From the NCBI GenBank assembly GCA_963804865.1, contig CAWDSH010000026.1:295940-359939 (forward strand): a stretch of 64,000 nucleotides of DNA. The letters are read 5' to 3'. A program made the position numbers and the translations under genes. Below, piece by piece: positions 28,253 to 37,161 of this stretch. The stretch's first letter is position 1. Every line of letters begins with the position of its first letter. The stretch comes from CAVVEQ01 sp963804865. Lineage in GTDB: Bacteria; Chloroflexota; Anaerolineae; Anaerolineales; Anaerolineaceae. The notes beneath the pieces are model-generated. The model did no database searches. It saw only the letters and a list, made by a program, of their open reading frames with translations, and had not been told where the DNA came from.

Positions 28253-29278
28253 ATGGACGCCAAGACATCTTTTGAATATTACGACAAGCTGGACGATGAA
28301 GGGCAGTTCGACGAAAGCGGCAAAGGCTTCCGCAACCCGCATACGGTCAGACCCAAGAAACTTGCACCTACCGTTCAGCAGTTTGTGCAAAAACAGGACG
28401 ACAGCCGCCGGACGGTGGAATTCACCTACAAACCCGCACGGTTTGAAGAAGGCTGGCTGCTCGATTCGCTGAATTACTTCTTCGAGCAGAAATGGATCTC
28501 GGACGTGCTGTGGAAGGTCAAGGGCGGCAAAGAGGCTTCGGTCTACCTGTGCCGATCAGGGGAACAGGTGCGGGCGCCGCTGCTGGCAGCCAAGGTCTAC
28601 CGGCCGCGCATGCTGCGCAACCTGAAGAACGACCGACTTTACCTGGTCGGGCGCGACGTGCTGGATGAGGACGGACGGCCGATCCTCGACTTGGGCATGC
28701 TGAAGGCGCATCACAACCGCACCATGTACGGCGAGCAGATCCGTCACCAGTCCTGGATCATGTACGAATACCAAACGCTGCAAAAACTGTATCAAGTTGG
28801 AGCAGATGTTCCACAGCCTTACGAGACAAGTCACAACGCCATCCTGATGAGCTACATCGGGGATGAAAGCATGGCCGCGCCGACACTCAACACGGTCACG
28901 CTGGAGCCGGGGGAGGTGAGACCCATTTTCGAGCGCCTGATGGCCAATATCGAGCACATGCTGGCGCAAGGCATTGTACACGGCGATTTATCCGCCTATA
29001 ACGTGCTCTACTGGATGGGAGAAATCACCCTGATCGATTTTCCGCAGGTGGTCTTTACTAAACGGCATCCAAAAGCGTTCCAGATCTTCTCCCGGGATAT
29101 TGCACGTTTGTGTGAGTATTTCGCGCACCAGGGGCTAGTCGTCGAGGCTGCGCGGATCGCCAGGGAGCTTTGGAAAGCCAGGGGCAACCGCCTGAAACCG
29201 GATTTGGATCCGGCGCTGCTGGATGCGGAGGATCCGGTTTCGAGTCAACTCTGGCGCAAGAACCAGGAAGCGGAATGA
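28253..29278 (+). CDS. RIO1-family serine protein kinase
   Basis: 341 residues. The RIO kinase core is clear: K-G-G-K-E-A-S-V-Y-L in place of the P-loop, A-A-K-V-Y-R with the ATP lysine, catalytic loop G-I-V-H-G-D-L-S-A-Y-N and metal loop L-I-D-F-P-Q. ATG 28253 follows AAGGAA; an upstream in-frame ATG at 28163 would lie within a terminator. RIO kinases act in ribosome maturation in archaea and eukaryotes; bacterial members are less understood. The C-terminal tail is charged. Confidence 0.92.
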   Translation: MDAKTSFEYYDKLDDEGQFDESGKGFRNPHTVRPKKLAPTVQQFVQKQDDSRRTVEFTYKPARFEEGWLLDSLNYFFEQKWISDVLWKVKGGKEASVYLCRSGEQVRAPLLAAKVYRPRMLRNLKNDRLYLVGRDVLDEDGRPILDLGMLKAHHNRTMYGEQIRHQSWIMYEYQTLQKLYQVGADVPQPYETSHNAILMSYIGDESMAAPTLNTVTLEPGEVRPIFERLMANIEHMLAQGIVHGDLSAYNVLYWMGEITLIDFPQVVFTKRHPKAFQIFSRDIARLCEYFAHQGLVVEAARIARELWKARGNRLKPDLDPALLDAEDPVSSQLWRKNQEAE

Positions 29279-29403
29279 ATTGAGACCTGTCCGTTCATGC
29301 CTGCCGATCTGAGAGGTTAAATCTCCGCCATATGGACAATGCGTTTTTTGCCAGGTTTCACTACAATGGTATTGAAATACGGGAATGATTAGGGGAGGGC
29401 GAG

Positions 29404-30507
29404 ATGATAGATGAGTTGAAGAATCAACGCCATGGTTGGAAAGCGCTTTCCAGCTTGATTATCCTCGCGATTGTGTTGATGGGATGCGTCCGGTCATCCC
29501 GAGGTCAGCCGCACCTGCCGACTGCCACGTCCCGACCTTCTGATCAAGCCTTGACCGAAGACGAGATCGCCACTCTCAGCTCGATCGAAAAACTGGACGA
29601 TCACCCGCTTTACAGCATGCATTATGTTGGGGATTACCCGCATCCGTTGATTGTTGAATCCAGCCTGCCCGGGGATGAGTTTGTACAAGGAACGGTAAGT
29701 TCATACCAGCCAGGCTGGGGCTGCACTCTGTTCGCTGCGATGGGTGATCCGGATGCGCGGTTATACGGACGAAATTTCGACTGGAACTTCAGCCCTGCGC
29801 TGCTGCTCTTCACCAATCCATCCGATGGATATGCCTCCGTATCGATGGTGGATATCGAATACCTGGGTTTTGGTAAGGAAGATCTGACCGAACTGCCGGT
29901 GGAAAAGCTGGTTTCGCTGCTGGAAGCGCCGACCCTGCCGTTTGACGGAATGAACGAGACAGGACTGGCGATAGGCATGGCGGCCGTCCCAGGGGGAGAA
30001 ATGAAAGATGATCCGCAGAAGCGCACGATCGGGGAACTGGGGGTGATGCGCGAGATCCTGGATCACGCAGCGACTGTGAATGAAGCCATCGACATCTTGG
30101 AACGCTATGACATCGATATGGGCAACGTACCGGTGCACTACCTGGTGGCGAGCAGGGCGGGGGAATCAGCGCTAGTGGAGTTTTATCGCGGCAAGATGTC
30201 GGTCATGCGCAACATAGAACCCTGGCAGCTGGCGACCAACTTCCTGGTGGCTTCCGTGGATGGGCGTACCGAGGGGCAGTGCCACCGCTATGATATCGTC
30301 AGCTCAGTTTTGGAGGACGTGGAAGGTGTACTCAGTGTGGACCAGGCGATGAATCTTCTCTCAAAGGTATCGCAGGACAGTCCGGATGACAATGCGGACA
30401 CGGAATGGTCGGTGGTCTACGATATGACCAATGGCGGGGTCAACATTGTGCTGGATCGAGAATATAGCGGGGAGATGGTCACTTTCCAACTTGAAGTCGG
30501 TAAATAA
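29404..30507 (+). CDS. Lipoprotein of the linear amide C-N hydrolase (Ntn, choloylglycine hydrolase-like) family
   Basis: 367 residues. The signal peptide ends in V-L-M-G-C (Cys28), so the protein is probably a lipoprotein. The hydrolase begins at G-C-T-L-F (Cys107), with G-R-N-F-D-W 15 residues on, the hallmark pair of the Ntn penicillin-acylase/bile-salt-hydrolase and C45 families. The Cys must become N-terminal for activity in this fold, so the roughly 80 residues between lipid anchor and Cys107 would have to be removed. It probably cleaves amides outside the cell. It is preceded by a 125-base gap and ends in a strong hairpin. Confidence 0.82.
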   Translation: MIDELKNQRHGWKALSSLIILAIVLMGCVRSSRGQPHLPTATSRPSDQALTEDEIATLSSIEKLDDHPLYSMHYVGDYPHPLIVESSLPGDEFVQGTVSSYQPGWGCTLFAAMGDPDARLYGRNFDWNFSPALLLFTNPSDGYASVSMVDIEYLGFGKEDLTELPVEKLVSLLEAPTLPFDGMNETGLAIGMAAVPGGEMKDDPQKRTIGELGVMREILDHAATVNEAIDILERYDIDMGNVPVHYLVASRAGESALVEFYRGKMSVMRNIEPWQLATNFLVASVDGRTEGQCHRYDIVSSVLEDVEGVLSVDQAMNLLSKVSQDSPDDNADTEWSVVYDMTNGGVNIVLDREYSGEMVTFQLEVGK

Positions 30508-30527
30508 ACGGGATGTTACTCGAAAAC

Positions 30528-30559
30528 AACACCAGGCTGCCATCAGGCAGCCTGGTGTT
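30528..30559. terminator. Bidirectional terminator between convergent genes
   Basis: A 14-base perfect stem (AACACCAGGCTGCC at 30528-30541) with loop ATCA lies between the convergent hydrolase and membrane-protein genes. The minus strand continues into TGTTTTCG and the plus strand into TTCATATTG, so it can serve both. Confidence 0.75.
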
Positions 30560-30577
30560 CATATTGAATTGCTCTGA

Positions 30578-31669
30578 TTACGATGCTTTTGCTGCTATTT
30601 CTTTAGCGGGCTTGATGTTTTCAAGCGCCTTGAATTCCCGGTAGGTGAGGGTCCAGATCGATGATTCGAAGATCTTGACCCAGCCGCTCAGCACGGAGAT
30701 CGGCGCGAAACCAATGATACCGAAGAGCGGCAGACCAGCCAGCACACCGGCCAGGATGGCCACCCATTGCGGAGCGAAGAGATTGAAGAGCAGATAAACC
30801 AGCAGACCTGGGATGGCAGCAACCAACACACCCGCAACGATGGTGATGATCAAGACGGGGATCAAGAGAAGGAAGAGGATGATGCCCGCGATGGCTGAGC
30901 CTATTCCAATACCCAGCATCACCAGCCACATCACCGCGGCGCTCTTCCAGTTGGCTTTGAACATTTGCCAGCCTCTGCGGATTGATTCAAACACACCGCT
31001 GCCTTCCAGCACGGCTATGCGCTTGAAGAAGTTGCTGAGCAGGCCAAGCAGGATCATGCCCAGGATGAACGCGGTGAGGAACAACAACCCCAGACCAACC
31101 AGGGCGACGATGCCAGGGACGGAAGGTCCCGAAGTGTTCTCGACGCTGAAATACACACCCAAGCCAACAGCGATGAGGATCGCCACGAACAGGAACACCG
31201 GCAAGCCCAGCAGCAGGTCGATCAGCCACAGGCGGAAGGCAGAGCGATTCCAGCCCATTTTCCAACCCTGGCGGAAACCAACCTTGTTGCCGGTTTTCTC
31301 GTAATCATCCACCATACGGATGACAGCTGTCTCGGTCGGGTAGCGCACCAGGGCGGTGAGCACACCCACCACCAGGGCGAAGATCAGGATGCCAACTCCC
31401 ATCCAGATGGCGGTCTCAATGGCACGCTGCTCGGTGGAAAAGAGCGGTTCGACGTTCTGGGTGAACCATTCACCGGCTTCCGAAACGAATTCAGGTGGAT
31501 TCTCCCAGCGGGGAGCATCACCGTTGTTCCCACTAAATCTGTAGCCGGAATTCGATCCCCCGCCGCCTCCGCCAGCCGTTACGGCCAGCAGGAATCCGAA
31601 TACCCAGAGGATCCTGTAATTCCACAGGATGTGCCAGGCACGTTTGAGTATCTTACTAATATCGATCAT
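30578..31669 (-). CDS. Polytopic membrane protein, uncharacterised
   Basis: 363 residues from ATG 31669, which has AAGGAG upstream. The N-terminus (I-D-I-S-K-I-L-K-R-A-W) leads to a helix, a glycine-rich extracytoplasmic loop (G-G-G-G-G-G-S-N-S), and then about five further helices. A typical G-R-G-W-x-M-F-like segment appears as I-R-R-G-W-Q-M-F. The layout resembles DUF7544/GDPD-membrane-domain-like proteins but I cannot assign function. It lies downstream of the ECF sigma and anti-sigma genes on the same strand and may belong to the same stress regulon. Confidence 0.7.
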   Translation of the reverse strand: MIDISKILKRAWHILWNYRILWVFGFLLAVTAGGGGGGSNSGYRFSGNNGDAPRWENPPEFVSEAGEWFTQNVEPLFSTEQRAIETAIWMGVGILIFALVVGVLTALVRYPTETAVIRMVDDYEKTGNKVGFRQGWKMGWNRSAFRLWLIDLLLGLPVFLFVAILIAVGLGVYFSVENTSGPSVPGIVALVGLGLLFLTAFILGMILLGLLSNFFKRIAVLEGSGVFESIRRGWQMFKANWKSAAVMWLVMLGIGIGSAIAGIILFLLLIPVLIITIVAGVLVAAIPGLLVYLLFNLFAPQWVAILAGVLAGLPLFGIIGFAPISVLSGWVKIFESSIWTLTYREFKALENIKPAKEIAAKAS

Positions 31670-31738
31670 TTTATTTTCTCCTTTCAAATTTCCTTAACCG
31701 GTGGAGCATTTCTCCATTTATCCGGGTGGATTACTTGG

Positions 31739-32362
31739 TTAGCGGGTCAACCTCTCGGCCAGCGGCAGGCGACCCCGGAGTCGTATGAAGGAAGTCGCCA
31801 GCCATGCCCAGTAGAGCACCGCCACGGCGATCTGCCAGAAAAGCTGGATCGCCATATCCGCGCGGAACAGGTTGCCCAGGTCAATGAGAGTAAGGGTGGT
31901 CTTTCCTGGATCACTGATCTGGTCTCCAAACACTTCCATGGTGGAGTTGAACCAGAGTGAATGCTGCGGCGTGACGGAAAGCCAGGGAACAGCTTCTTGC
32001 AGCATGCCGCTTTGAGCAAATAAATTTACCGCGCCGTTCATGACAATGGCCGCCTGGGTGAAATACCAGGCGCCCAGCAGGATCACAGGCGCCAGCCACC
32101 AGATCAGGGCGGGTCCGCGGCGTTCTTCATTCTTGGGGTCCCTGCGGGGAAGCAGCAGCGTGAGCTGTGAAGCGAAGCGGGCGGGCGGCGTGACCTGCGG
32201 GGCAGGGGCAGCCTGTAAGAGGCGCGAGACCCGGCGCAGCCGTTCCAACTCATCGCGACAAGTAACGCAATCCTTCAGATGAGCTTCCAACTGCTCGAGA
32301 TGTGAACCTTGCAGTTCACCATCCAGGTAGGCATTCAAGAGCGGGCGCTTGGCTTCACACAT
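31739..32362 (-). CDS. Anti-sigma factor with zinc-finger (ZAS) domain
   Basis: 207 residues. The N-terminal ZAS domain has a first ligand Cys2, L-N-A-Y-L-D-G-E-L, then H-L-K-D-C-V-T-C (H-x3-C-x2-C). A proline/alanine linker leads to two to three hydrophobic helices. It should bind and hold the ECF sigma factor at the membrane. Its start overlaps the sigma gene's end by 8 bases, the usual arrangement for cognate pairs. Confidence 0.9.
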   Translation of the reverse strand: MCEAKRPLLNAYLDGELQGSHLEQLEAHLKDCVTCRDELERLRRVSRLLQAAPAPQVTPPARFASQLTLLLPRRDPKNEERRGPALIWWLAPVILLGAWYFTQAAIVMNGAVNLFAQSGMLQEAVPWLSVTPQHSLWFNSTMEVFGDQISDPGKTTLTLIDLGNLFRADMAIQLFWQIAVAVLYWAWLATSFIRLRGRLPLAERLTR

Positions 32363-32966
32363 AGGTGTTCTCCATTTTCAGGGTCTGTTCCTGCAGAATG
32401 GACTGCAGGCGGTTGCGGGCATAATTAAGCCTTGACATGACCGTGCCGATGGGGATATCCAGCACGTGGGCGATCTCCTGGTAGCTCAGGTCGCCATATT
32501 CACGTAAAACCAGCACGGCGCGGGATGCCTCGGGGAGTTCGTATAAGGCTTGCTGGAGCATGGCGGACTGTTCCTTTTCGATCAAGGCTGTCTCAGGATC
32601 GCCCGGTTGCGCACTCAAAATAGTTCCAGTTGTTCGTTCTACATTCCTTATGATCTCATCGTCATCCATCGGTTCATCGGATCTGCGACGCATCAGGTCG
32701 TGAGCTGCATTGACAGCGATGCGGTACAACCAGTGACGCAGGGGAGCCTGCGGATGGTAGGAGGGCAGCTTCACCCATGCCTTGATGAAGGCTTCCTGGG
32801 CGGCGTCCTCCGCCAACTGCTCATCACCACACAGGCGGTAGAGGATGGTGACGATTGAGGGGTAGTGATTACGCACGAGTTCTCCGAAGGCGTTGGAATC
32901 ACCCAGGCGGGCCTGTTCGATCAGGCTAGCTTCAGTTTCCACAAACAGGGTTTGTTCCACGCGCAT
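32355..32966 (-). CDS. ECF-type RNA polymerase sigma-70 factor
   Basis: 203 residues. Region 2 is seen in A-E-D-A-A-Q-E-A-F-I-K-A-W, and P-L-R-H-W-L-Y-R-I-A-V-N follows. Region 4 is L-S-Y-Q-E-I-A-H-V-L-D-I-P-I-G-T-V-M-S-R-L. The protein is of the SigW/RpoE type and is paired with the zinc-finger anti-sigma downstream. AAAGGA precedes the ATG. The 215-base gap to the divergent folE gene may hold its own promoter, but I could not pick out a convincing ECF -35/-10 pair. Confidence 0.93.
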   Translation of the reverse strand: MRVEQTLFVETEASLIEQARLGDSNAFGELVRNHYPSIVTILYRLCGDEQLAEDAAQEAFIKAWVKLPSYHPQAPLRHWLYRIAVNAAHDLMRRRSDEPMDDDEIIRNVERTTGTILSAQPGDPETALIEKEQSAMLQQALYELPEASRAVLVLREYGDLSYQEIAHVLDIPIGTVMSRLNYARNRLQSILQEQTLKMENTYV

Positions 32967-33133
32967 TCCTTTCTGGTCGATTACAGCTTACACCTATATA
33001 ACGTATTTTAGGGGAAATTTATTCGGAATTCGGTCTGACAAAGACTAAAAATCGGGCAGCTGGTGATTCATTGAAATTATCAATTAGGAATATGTACCAT
33101 AGCTGCTGATATACTCATGCTATCGTAGACAGC

Positions 33134-33153
33134 AGGAGGGGTGCAATCCTCCT
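33134..33153 (+). promoter_or_regulatory. Leader hairpin upstream of folE
   Basis: AGGAGG (33134-33139) and CCTCCT (33148-33153) enclose an 8-base loop in the 5' leader, 28 bases before the folE start. The real ribosome site AAAGGA lies after it, so the hairpin exposes or hides a decoy Shine-Dalgarno sequence. I do not recognise a known riboswitch class. Confidence 0.4.
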
Positions 33154-33181
33154 CAATTCTAACGAAAGGATAAGAGTAAAT

Positions 33182-33841
33182 ATGACAACCGGGCAATCTT
33201 ACGACGATTTCGCAATGGATGAGTTATTACAACTGAATCAGCGAAAGATTTCAAAAGAGGATTTGAATAAATTTCAAAATTACATGGCTGAAATTTTCAC
33301 GGCTTTTGGCATGGATATCACGACGGCTTCAACAAAAGAAACCCCACGCCGGTTCATTGAAGCCCTTTATGAATCTACGGATGGTTATGATGGTGACCCC
33401 AAATTAATCAAAGCCTTTCCCAGAGAGTGCCGCGGTGAACCGGATTGCCGTTTAAGCCAGGTGATCGAGGGGCCGATCAATTTCCACTCACTTTGCGAGC
33501 ACCACGTCTTTCCGTTTTATGGTGAAGCATATGTTGGGTATGTTGCAAATGAACGCATTTTGGGTATTTCAAAATTAACCCGCATGGTGCGTTTGTATAC
33601 CAAACGCTTTGCAGTACAGGAACGCATTGGCTACCAGATTGCGGACACGTTGGAAGCGCTGATGGCACCCCACGGCGTCGCCGTGTTTATTCGCGCCAAG
33701 CATATGTGCGTTGAAATGCGTGGCGTGCGTGAGATCTCACCAGCCACACGCACCACCGTTTTTCGCGGTGTCTATTCCCAAGACCCGGCTTTACGGGCTG
33801 AGTTCCTGAATATTTGCGGTTTGAATAGACAGGTCGCTTAA
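33182..33841 (+). CDS. folE: GTP cyclohydrolase I
   Basis: 219 residues. It converts GTP to 7,8-dihydroneopterin triphosphate, the first step to folate and related pterins. The zinc ligands are visible at Cys105 (L-C-E-H-H, with the following histidines) and Cys176 (M-C-V-E-M-R-G). The substrate-binding G-I-S-K-L-T-R and Q-E-R-I segments are present. Residues 1-45 are less conserved, as usual. AAAGGA precedes ATG 33182. It stands alone, followed by a cupin gene. Confidence 0.96.
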   Translation: MTTGQSYDDFAMDELLQLNQRKISKEDLNKFQNYMAEIFTAFGMDITTASTKETPRRFIEALYESTDGYDGDPKLIKAFPRECRGEPDCRLSQVIEGPINFHSLCEHHVFPFYGEAYVGYVANERILGISKLTRMVRLYTKRFAVQERIGYQIADTLEALMAPHGVAVFIRAKHMCVEMRGVREISPATRTTVFRGVYSQDPALRAEFLNICGLNRQVA

Positions 33842-33944
33842 AGAATTCTGGTTGGATGATTCAATATACAAAAGAACTCTCAAATTGAGTGTGTGATGTA
33901 GTATATACTCACCAAACAGATCAAAGGGATAACAAGAGGTAGAT

Positions 33945-34322
33945 ATGTCCGCCATCCATAAATTTACCGGAAAGCCAGGTGATTACACCTGGGAGGGTGT
34001 CGCGGTGCAGAAATACCGCGATGAATTCGAGGGAGTGACCAGGCAGGTGGTTGTTGGCCCGGATGACCAGGCACCCCATTTCGTCATCCGTTATTTCCAT
34101 TTGGAACCTGGCACACACAGCAACCTGGAAACCCATCCGCACGACCACGGGGTGGTGGTCATGCATGGTCGCGCCCGGTTACAACTTAATGCAGATTTTT
34201 TTGAAGTCGGCCCACTGGACGCGATCTATATCTCCGGAGGCGACCTGCACCAGTTCACCGTTACGGGCAATGAGGCGCTGGGCTTCATGTGCGTCATTAA
34301 GAACAAGGAAGAGACTAAATAG
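33945..34322 (+). CDS. Cupin-domain protein
   Basis: 125 residues, a single cupin barrel. Motif 1 has the metal histidines in T-H-P-H-D-H-G-V-V-V-M-H-G; motif 2 has I-S-G-G-D-L-H-Q-F. The glutamate normally found in motif 1 is not apparent. GAGGT precedes the ATG. Function cannot be fixed; such small cupins act as metal-binding sensors or isomerases. Confidence 0.82.
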   Translation: MSAIHKFTGKPGDYTWEGVAVQKYRDEFEGVTRQVVVGPDDQAPHFVIRYFHLEPGTHSNLETHPHDHGVVVMHGRARLQLNADFFEVGPLDAIYISGGDLHQFTVTGNEALGFMCVIKNKEETK

Positions 34323-34347
34323 CCATTGATAGAGCACAGGAGAAGCA

Positions 34348-34776
34348 TTGATCAAATTTCCCGAAATTCCCCCAACGATCAGTGTGATCGTCTTTACCAT
34401 CTGGATAATTTTTTTCCTTTGGGGTCGTGCGCAGTTCAATAAAGTAAAAGACAAGACGGTAAAACTGATTTTGGATAACATTGAAGAAGCAAAGAAAAAG
34501 ATAAAAAATCTCACCATCGATCAGTATTACGAGATGATCTACCCTCAATTTGAAGCGATCGTAAAAACCAACGCCAAATTCATCCCGCATAAGACCGAAT
34601 TATTTCCCATGCCAGCCAAAACCGAATACGTGAAGACGCGCATGAACTTCACGCCCGAATGGGTAGGTGCCATCTTGAGCCTTCACGGTCATGCGATCAA
34701 ATCCGACCGCAAACAGCAAAAAACCATTGAATATATCATTGCGCTTTCCAAGATAAAAAGCCGAAAGCAATTTTGA
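34348..34776 (+). CDS. Small membrane-anchored protein of unknown function
   Basis: 142 residues from TTG 34348 with AGGAGAAG just upstream. One N-terminal membrane helix (V-I-V-F-T-I-W-I-I-F-F-L-W) is followed by a lysine-rich, helical cytoplasmic part (D-N-I-E-E-A-K-K-K-I-K-N) and a more compact C-terminal half. No family recognised. It follows the cupin gene by 25 bases and may be co-transcribed with it. Confidence 0.6.
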   Translation: MIKFPEIPPTISVIVFTIWIIFFLWGRAQFNKVKDKTVKLILDNIEEAKKKIKNLTIDQYYEMIYPQFEAIVKTNAKFIPHKTELFPMPAKTEYVKTRMNFTPEWVGAILSLHGHAIKSDRKQQKTIEYIIALSKIKSRKQF

Positions 34777-34869
34777 CCCGATCTCTTTTAGAAGAACAAC
34801 ACTGAAATTATTGCAATGATTTTGTAATAGTAATTCTTAGTGTTGAGTACCTTTATCAAATCCTCATTG

Positions 34870-34898
34870 TTGTATTTTCACTTTAATTGTGCTATTAT
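34870..34898 (+). promoter_or_regulatory. Candidate promoter of the PTS operon
   Basis: TTGTAT (34870-34875), a 17-base spacer and TATTAT (34893-34898). This lies in an AT-rich 341-base gap (34777-35117) that otherwise holds only the hairpin at 34996-35024. The implied leader is about 210 bases, long enough for transcript-level control. Confidence 0.45.
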
Positions 34899-34995
34899 CT
34901 TCTTTGATTTAATGTAACCTTAATGTTAACTTTATGAAGTAATCGCAATGCTTATCTACATCGAACCCATTATTGTTTTTCCAATAATCTCATGC

Positions 34996-35033
34996 AAATG
35001 ATGGAATATTACATTCCATCATTTTTATTTATT
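34996..35033 (+). terminator. Leader terminator/attenuator of the PTS operon
   Basis: A 12-base perfect stem (AAATGATGGAAT at 34996-35007 and its complement at 35013-35024, loop ATTAC) runs into TTATTTATT. It lies between the candidate promoter and the IIC gene at 35118, so it is placed as an attenuator. It could also be the terminator of the upstream gene. Confidence 0.55.
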
Positions 35034-35117
35034 AGAAGGGAGGTGCCGCGCGGAAAAATTGTAAGGAGGAGTACAGTTAGTGGTTTGTAAGAATTCCAGA
35101 AAACTTTGGAGGATAAG

Positions 35118-36539
35118 ATGAATCTTGATACTATCATGGCAGCGATAAGCAACGTATTCGGTACGTTTGGTTCCGCTGTCTTCGTGCCCGTGATCATCTT
35201 TGTGATCTGCCTGGTTCTGAAGATCGACCTGAAAAAGTCCTTCTTCTCTGCGGTCAACGCAGGCATCGGTCTCACCGGTTTCGGCTGGTTGATCAATTCC
35301 TATATTCCGATCATTGTCCCGGCAGTGAACAACCTGGTGAAGACCACCGGCATTAATCTGCCCATCGTTGATATCGGTTGGCAGGCGACCTCTGTAATTG
35401 CCTACGCGACACGCGCAGGCATGATGTTCCTGGGCTTTGGGTTGCTCTTCCAGGTCATCCTGTTCCTGATCAAATGGACCAATGTGTTCATCCCCGGCGA
35501 CCTGTGGAATAACTATTCCTATATGTTCTGGGGCTCGATGATCTACGTGGTCACTAACGACATCTGGCTGGCCATGGCCTGCATGTTCATCCAGGTGCTG
35601 TACAACGTGATTTTTATCGAAATGAACTCCAAGCGCTGGGCAACCTATTATGGCTATCCCAACTGCGTGGTTCCCGCGCTGCACATTTCTCCAGGAACGC
35701 CGTTCGCCGTCCTGGGGAACTGGGTAATGAACAAGATGGGTGCCTACAAGATCCGCTGGCGCCCTGAGGATATCCGCAAGCGTATTGGCTTCCTGGGCGA
35801 ACCCATCGTACTTGGCCTGATCCTTGGTTTGGTGATCGGGATCCTTGGCCACCTGGGTGACATCGGCACGCTGGCTGCCTGGGGCAACATTATGACCATA
35901 GCCATTTCCACCGCGGCCATCATGGCCATCTTCCCGCGCGTTGCCAATATCTTCGCCAGCGCTTTCATGCCCATCACCGAGGCTGCCCGCAAGCGCACCA
36001 CCAAGGGCGCCAAGGTGGGTGATGAAATCTATATCGGTATCAACGATGCGACCGGTTACGGCGAACCCGCCACCCTGATCTCCGGCATCCTGCTGATCCC
36101 GATCATGCTTCTGCTGTGCGTCATCCTGCCCGGCAACCAGACCCTGCTCCTGGTGGACCTGATCGCCATTGCCTTTATCATCCAGCCGTTCGTAGCGGCC
36201 ACAAATGGCAATATCTTCAAGACGGTGGTCCTTTCCGCCATCTGGTTCTCCATTGGCTTATATATCTGCACCATCACCGCCCCGCTGTTCACCCAGGTGT
36301 ATTCGCAGTTCGCTGCCACACCCCTGGAGCCTGGAATGATGGTGACCTCCGGTATGATCGCCAACAAACCCATCGCTGGCGGCTTGATCTTCCTGCCCAT
36401 CCTGAACTGGAAATGGATCGGCGCCGCAGTTTTATTGGTCGTCTACTTCCCGCTGTACTTCCTGTGGAAGAAGAACAAGGTCAAATTCCAGGACTTCATG
36501 GAAAAGCAAGCTGCCCTGGATGTCCTTGAGGCGAAGTAG
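35118..36539 (+). CDS. PTS galactitol-type EIIC permease
   Basis: 473 residues with about 10-12 hydrophobic helices of the galactitol EIIC family (PF03611-like). Recognisable parts are the C-terminal D-A-T-G-Y-G-E-P-A-T-L region and Q-P-F-V-A-A-T-N-G-N. ATG 35118 has GGAGG 7 bases upstream. It moves a sugar or polyol across the membrane while IIB phosphorylates it. IIA and IIB follow as separate genes. EI and HPr are not in the window. The substrate is unlikely to be galactitol itself, since no tagatose pathway genes follow. Confidence 0.88.
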   Translation: MNLDTIMAAISNVFGTFGSAVFVPVIIFVICLVLKIDLKKSFFSAVNAGIGLTGFGWLINSYIPIIVPAVNNLVKTTGINLPIVDIGWQATSVIAYATRAGMMFLGFGLLFQVILFLIKWTNVFIPGDLWNNYSYMFWGSMIYVVTNDIWLAMACMFIQVLYNVIFIEMNSKRWATYYGYPNCVVPALHISPGTPFAVLGNWVMNKMGAYKIRWRPEDIRKRIGFLGEPIVLGLILGLVIGILGHLGDIGTLAAWGNIMTIAISTAAIMAIFPRVANIFASAFMPITEAARKRTTKGAKVGDEIYIGINDATGYGEPATLISGILLIPIMLLLCVILPGNQTLLLVDLIAIAFIIQPFVAATNGNIFKTVVLSAIWFSIGLYICTITAPLFTQVYSQFAATPLEPGMMVTSGMIANKPIAGGLIFLPILNWKWIGAAVLLVVYFPLYFLWKKNKVKFQDFMEKQAALDVLEAK

Positions 36540-36559
36540 GTTTTAGCTCTTTGTGTGAC

Positions 36560-36592
36560 ATGGGCTCATGCTCACCCATGAGCCCATTTTTA
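36560..36592 (+). terminator. Intercistronic terminator between EIIC and EIIA genes
   Basis: An 11-base perfect stem (ATGGGCTCATG at 36560-36570, complement at 36577-36587, loop CTCACC) followed by TTTTTATC. It should reduce expression of IIA and the genes beyond relative to the permease. Confidence 0.7.
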
Positions 36593-36617
36593 TCAGGTTG
36601 ATAAGGGAATATCGCTC

Positions 36618-37076
36618 ATGGGAAAAGTCATTATCAGTGAAGATCTTGTGCAAACCAATATCGTTGCCTCTACAAAAGAAGAAGTAATCAAAGTTCTTGC
36701 TGACAAACTCAAAGCCAAGAAATATGTGGATGATGGTTATTACGATAAGGTGATCCAGCGGGAAAAGAACTACCCAACGGGATTGCCCACCGTGATCCCT
36801 ATCGCGTTGTGCCATACCGAACGTGAATCCGTACTGAAAAGCGCACTTGCTGTTGGCACCCTCAAGAATCCAGTTGAATTCCAACAGATGGGTTCGCCCG
36901 AGCTGACCGTAAAAGCGGAGATCGTATTTCTCCTTGCGCTCAACGATCCCAAAGACCAGATACCCTGGTTGATGAAAATGACCAGTACGTTCAAGAGCAA
37001 GGAAACCATGGAAAAGGTCCGGTTTGCCAAAAGCAGCCAGGAACTGGCTACTGTTTGCAAAGAGCTCTTTTTATGA
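36618..37076 (+). CDS. PTS EIIA component (fructose/mannitol/galactitol family)
   Basis: 152 residues of the EIIA type-2 domain (PF00359). The phosphorylated histidine is in I-A-L-C-H-T-E (about residue 60), where relatives have I-A-x-P-H-T. V-F-L-L-A-L-N and a late L-M-K-M-T-S-T-F region are typical. It passes phosphate from HPr to the IIB protein encoded next. AAGGGA lies upstream of ATG 36618. Confidence 0.9.
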   Translation: MGKVIISEDLVQTNIVASTKEEVIKVLADKLKAKKYVDDGYYDKVIQREKNYPTGLPTVIPIALCHTERESVLKSALAVGTLKNPVEFQQMGSPELTVKAEIVFLLALNDPKDQIPWLMKMTSTFKSKETMEKVRFAKSSQELATVCKELFL

Positions 37077-37161
37077 TCGACGATTTCCTTGGCTGAAAAC
37101 CCAAGTCAAAAATAATATAAGATATAATAATGTGAAATTTTTACAGTCTGGAGAATAATCA

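Noticed and set aside
37119..37130. TATAAT-like sequence before the PTS IIB gene as internal promoter
   Set aside because: No -35 hexamer at 16-18 bases; distances of 21 or 28 do not fit.
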